Source of the DNA: Acetobacter malorum
GTDB lineage: Bacteria; Pseudomonadota; Alphaproteobacteria; Acetobacterales; Acetobacteraceae
DNA: 64,000 bases
Assembly (NCBI RefSeq): GCF_001580615.1
Contig: NZ_LHZC01000057.1
Location: 248,001 to 312,000 of the forward strand
Direction of reading: 5' to 3'
Positions 61,087-64,000 of the stretch are shown one piece after another. Each line of letters begins with the position of its first letter. The first letter of the stretch is position 1. Below the pieces are notes generated by a model that saw only the letters and a program-made list of their open reading frames with translations, was not told where the DNA came from and ran no database searches. Position numbers and translations under genes: made by a program.

Positions 61087-61709
61087 GTGAGACGCCTAAA
61101 ACCCCGGTCGCCATTCTGCTCAGTGGCCGGGGCAGTAACGCCACGGCTCTGATTGAAGCCTGCAAGCAGCCGGATTTTCCGGCCCGCATCTGCCTTGTGC
61201 TGAGCAACAAACCAGACGCACCGGGGCTGGACATGGCCCGCGCCGCAGGGCTTGAGACCGTGGCGATTGACCACCGCCTGTATAAAAAAGACCGTGACGC
61301 GCATGAGCGCGCTGTCGATACCGCCCTGCGGGACGCCGGGGCGGAAGTTGTTTGTCTGGCGGGCTATATGCGCCTGCTCACCCCGTTTCTCACCACCCAG
61401 TGGGCGGGGAAAATGCTGAACATTCACCCCAGCCTGCTGCCCGTCTTCCCCGGCCTGCATACGCATGAGCGTGCGCTGGACGCTGGCGTGCGCATTCACG
61501 GCTGCACCGTGCATCTGGTTACAGAAGGCATGGATGAAGGCCCTATTCTGGGGCAGGCGGCAGTGCCGGTTCTGCCGGGTGATACGGCTGATGCCCTTGC
61601 CGCGCGTGTGCTGCGGCAGGAACACCAGCTCTACCCGGACGTCCTGCGCCGGTATCTGACCAAGAGCCAAGCCCCGATATCAGCAGACGCCGCCCTGTTA
61701 GTGGCGTAA
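61083..61709 (+). CDS. purN: Phosphoribosylglycinamide formyltransferase
   Basis: Formylates GAR using 10-formyl-THF. 208 residues; [22 protein letters not shown] N-terminus ([16 protein letters not shown]), [12 protein letters not shown], the catalytic region [12 protein letters not shown] with the conserved Asn and His, and [15 protein letters not shown] with the catalytic aspartate. Start overlaps purM, so the two steps are coupled in one operon. Confidence 0.97.
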   Translation: MSETPKTPVAILLSGRGSNATALIEACKQPDFPARICLVLSNKPDAPGLDMARAAGLETVAIDHRLYKKDRDAHERAVDTALRDAGAEVVCLAGYMRLLTPFLTTQWAGKMLNIHPSLLPVFPGLHTHERALDAGVRIHGCTVHLVTEGMDEGPILGQAAVPVLPGDTADALAARVLRQEHQLYPDVLRRYLTKSQAPISADAALLVA

Positions 61710-61785
61710 TGCTCCGGCAGGTCTGGCCTGCCACTTCCCCCCGCCTTTATGGCCTGACCTGATTGCCTGAACAGATAGTGAGCTG

Positions 61786-63114
61786 ATGACAGCAGAACCC
61801 CGCCGCCCCCGTAACCCCAGACGCAATGCAGCACGCCGCAACAACGCCCCCCAGCCTGCTGACCCCACGCGGGACGTTGCGTTTGATATCCTGTGCGGCG
61901 TGGTGGAACACCGGCGCATGCTGGAAACCACCCTGTCCCGCTCCGCTAACGAGCACGAGGCCCCGCCGCGTGACCGTGCGGCAGCCCACCGTCTGGCCGC
62001 AGCCACCCTGCGCCACATGGGTACGCTGCGCACCGTGCTGGAACCTTTCCTGCGTAAGGAACCACCGGAGCCTGTCCGCGTGGCGCTGATGATGGGCTGT
62101 GCGCAGCTCCTGTTTCTGGAAACACCGCCGCACGCTGCTGTTGGCACCACGGTCTCTCTGCTGCGCCGCCGCAAGCTGGCTCCGTTTGCCGGGCTGGCTA
62201 ATGCCGTGCTGCGCAAAGTGGCCGATAAAGGCCCCGCTCTGCTGGAAGGGCTGGACCAGCCACGCCTGAATATCCCTTCCTGGCTGTGGAGTTCCTGGAA
62301 CACGCTGGGCAAAGGGGCCGCGCGCGCCATTGCTCAGGGGATCAGTCATGAAGCCCCGCTGGACATCACCCTCCGCCCCGGCGCGACGGCCCCGGAAGGC
62401 GGCGTGGAACTGCCCAACGGCTCCATTCGCCTGCCCGCCGGCACCCGCGTGACGGAACTGCCGGGGTATGAGGAAGGTGCGTTCTGGGTGCAGGACGCTG
62501 CCGCAACCCTCCCGGCCCGCCTGCTGGCCGCCAAGCCGGGTGAACGCGTGGCCGATCTGTGCGCCGCCCCCGGCGGCAAAACCGCGCAACTTGCCGCCAC
62601 TGGCGCAAACGTGACTGCGGTGGAGCAGAACGCCACTCGCCTGCTGCGCCTGCAGGAAAACATGGCCCGGCTGGCCTACCCTGTGCAGATTGTGCAGGAC
62701 GACGCCGCCACATGGAAACCGGATGCGCTGTTTGACGCCATTCTGCTGGATGCGCCCTGCTCCGCCACCGGCACGGCCCGCCGCCACCCGGATGTGCTGT
62801 GGGTCAAACGCCCGCGTGACCTGAACGCCCTGACAGCCGGGCAGGACCGGCTTCTGGCTGCGGCCAAATCCATGCTGCGCCCCGGTGGCCGGCTGATTTA
62901 CGCCGTGTGCTCCCTGCAGGATGAGGAAGGCCCGGCCCGCGCCCGTGCGGCGCAGGAGATGGGGCTGATCCCCTCTCCCTTTACGCCGGAAGAACTTTCC
63001 TTTCTGCCAGAAGCGCTTACGCCGGAAGGCTGGCTGCGCACTCACCCCGGTATGTGGCTGGACAAAGGCAGCATGGATGGGTTTTTTGCAGCCCGCTTCA
63101 TCGTGCCTGCGTAA
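61786..63114 (+). CDS. rsmB: 16S rRNA m5C967 methyltransferase RsmB
   Basis: SAM-dependent rRNA cytosine-5 methyltransferase, 442 residues. A basic N-terminal stretch (about 1-24) precedes a NusB-like RNA-binding domain (about 25-160). The Fmu methyltransferase domain has the SAM loop CAAPGGKTAQL, motif IV DAPCSATGTARRHPD with one active-site cysteine, and the second cysteine in YAVCSLQDEEG. The position after purMN and before rpe is typical for the group. Confidence 0.95.
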   Translation: MTAEPRRPRNPRRNAARRNNAPQPADPTRDVAFDILCGVVEHRRMLETTLSRSANEHEAPPRDRAAAHRLAAATLRHMGTLRTVLEPFLRKEPPEPVRVALMMGCAQLLFLETPPHAAVGTTVSLLRRRKLAPFAGLANAVLRKVADKGPALLEGLDQPRLNIPSWLWSSWNTLGKGAARAIAQGISHEAPLDITLRPGATAPEGGVELPNGSIRLPAGTRVTELPGYEEGAFWVQDAAATLPARLLAAKPGERVADLCAAPGGKTAQLAATGANVTAVEQNATRLLRLQENMARLAYPVQIVQDDAATWKPDALFDAILLDAPCSATGTARRHPDVLWVKRPRDLNALTAGQDRLLAAAKSMLRPGGRLIYAVCSLQDEEGPARARAAQEMGLIPSPFTPEELSFLPEALTPEGWLRTHPGMWLDKGSMDGFFAARFIVPA

Positions 63115-63177
63115 CAATCTTCCAAACGCGCTTTAACAGAGTTGCGTCAGGCGGCGGGATTGCGGATAACAAAAGTT

Positions 63178-63849
63178 ATGCACTCTGTAACCCGCCCCCT
63201 TATTGCTCCCAGTGTTCTTGCCGCCGACTTCGCCCGTCTGGGCGAGGAAGTGCAGGCCGTGGCCAGAGCCGGGGCAGACTGGATTCATCTGGACGTGATG
63301 GACGGGCATTTTGTGCCCAACATCTCCTTCGGCCCGCAGGTCGTCAAAGCGCTGCGGCCTTACAGCACGCTGCCGTTTGACGTGCATCTGATGATCGAAC
63401 CTGCCGACCCGTATCTGGAAGCCTTTGCCAAGGCTGGGGCGGACCATATCCTTATCCATATCGAAGCCGGGCCGCATGCCCACCGTTCGCTCCAGCATAT
63501 CCGTGCGCTCGGGGCCAAACCCGGCATTGTGCTGTGCCCGGCAACACCACCGGAAGCCGTGAGCGAAATTCTGGATATGGTGGACGTTATTCTGGTGATG
63601 AGTGTTAACCCGGGTTTTGGCGGCCAGAAATTCCTGACCAGCCAGCTGCCCAAAATCCGCCGCCTGCGTGAGATGATTACGGCTACTGGCCGGGATATCC
63701 GTCTGGCCGTGGATGGCGGGATTGACCCTAAAACCGCCCCACTGGCCGTTGAGGCTGGCGCAGATGTGCTGATTGCCGGCAGTGCGATTTACGCTCAGCC
63801 GGACTATGCCGCAGCGATAGACGCCCTGCGCTCTCCCGTTACAGCATGA
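63178..63849 (+). CDS. rpe: Ribulose-phosphate 3-epimerase
   Basis: Interconverts ribulose-5-phosphate and xylulose-5-phosphate in the pentose phosphate pathway, central in acetic acid bacteria. 223 residues, TIM barrel: [63 protein letters not shown] and [28 protein letters not shown]. Metal ligands His/Asp are all present. The ATG at 63178 fits the family N-terminus better than a TTG 12 codons upstream. Confidence 0.96.
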   Translation: MHSVTRPLIAPSVLAADFARLGEEVQAVARAGADWIHLDVMDGHFVPNISFGPQVVKALRPYSTLPFDVHLMIEPADPYLEAFAKAGADHILIHIEAGPHAHRSLQHIRALGAKPGIVLCPATPPEAVSEILDMVDVILVMSVNPGFGGQKFLTSQLPKIRRLREMITATGRDIRLAVDGGIDPKTAPLAVEAGADVLIAGSAIYAQPDYAAAIDALRSPVTA

Positions 63850-63942
63850 TGCAGATCATTCCGCCCTCTTGCGCAGGGCTTTATCACTCCTGACAGCCCC
63901 CTTGTTTTCCCCGCCCTCTCACTTCGGAGCACTCCCTGCCTG

Positions 63943-64000
63943 ATGCCCCTGCGCCGCTGGACCCGTGATGCCCGTCTGACCTTTGCCATGCGGAACCCGC
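63943..64000 (+). CDS. Start of a gene cut by the right edge, possibly heparinase II/III-like
   Basis: Nineteen codons are visible from an ATG at 63943 (MPLRRWTRDARLTFAMRNP). In Alphaproteobacteria a heparinase II/III-like gene often lies beside rsmB/rpe and purH, so that is the best guess. The visible part is too short to prove it. Confidence 0.35.
   Translation, partial: MPLRRWTRDARLTFAMRNP

Noticed and set aside
63863..63883. Terminator after rpe (GCCCT/AGGGC then TTTAT)
   Set aside because: Only five pairs with a broken T-run, and the next gene follows on the same strand, so support is too weak.
1..64000. CRISPR arrays, tRNA/rRNA genes, insertion sequences, prophage
   Set aside because: No regularly spaced repeats, cloverleaf-like genes, transposase or phage proteins were found in reading both strands.

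Overview
This window looks like chromosomal DNA of an acetic acid bacterium (Acetobacteraceae, Alphaproteobacteria). That is an inference from the fairly GC-rich coding sequence, the alphaproteobacterial neighbourhood ppk-ppx / hdaA / purM-purN / rsmB / rpe, the System I cytochrome c genes, and the mix of C4-dicarboxylate carriers with envelope genes. No database search was possible. No tRNA, rRNA, CRISPR array, insertion sequence or phage gene was seen.

Layout. 1-7701 (minus): rmuC, an OmpR-type response regulator and a sensor kinase with overlapping ends, then an RND pump and the start of its periplasmic adaptor, which runs off the left edge. 7846-10504 (plus): a DctA carrier and a KgtP-like MFS permease. 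10632-14791: a small Gly/Pro-rich secreted protein, a Bcp peroxiredoxin and GlnE. 14830-18087: a large AsmA/YhdP-like envelope protein. 18045-21117 (minus): aat followed by three secreted proteins of unknown function, two of which look like diverged paralogues. 21278-24439: a 2-hydroxyacid dehydrogenase, a small membrane protein, an EcsC protein and a lipoprotein. 24514-26221 is AT-richer and holds a sulfotransferase and a doubtful small ORF.

26222-28507 carries a threonine dehydratase-like enzyme, a small sulfurtransferase/phosphatase-like protein, an EVE protein and a YciI protein. 28678-34054 is the cytochrome c maturation operon ccmCDEFGHI, ended by a clear terminator. 34249-36650 has a GNAT protein and an Rrf2 regulator with an inverted repeat touching its start codon, followed by a cupin and an epimerase-like protein. 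36781-40951 has another GNAT, a second dicarboxylate/cation symporter, an outer-membrane-like protein, an unknown membrane protein and a YidB protein. 41206-45695 holds two tandem FUSC paralogues, followed by a convergent KirBac-type potassium channel.

46855-52654 (minus) is the most unusual part: five tightly packed genes encoding a dCache/GAF/cyclase-like membrane sensor, an MlaE permease, an MlaF-like ATP-binding subunit, an MlaD/MCE protein and a TPR lipoprotein. The cyclase-like domain lacks the metal-binding aspartates, and the ABC subunit lacks essentially every catalytic motif. This suggests a sensor-linked lipid transporter built on a pseudo-cyclase and a pseudo-ATPase. 52825-64000 is mostly housekeeping: polyphosphate metabolism (ppk, ppx), an S46 peptidase, hdaA, purM, purN, rsmB, rpe and the first codons of one further gene.
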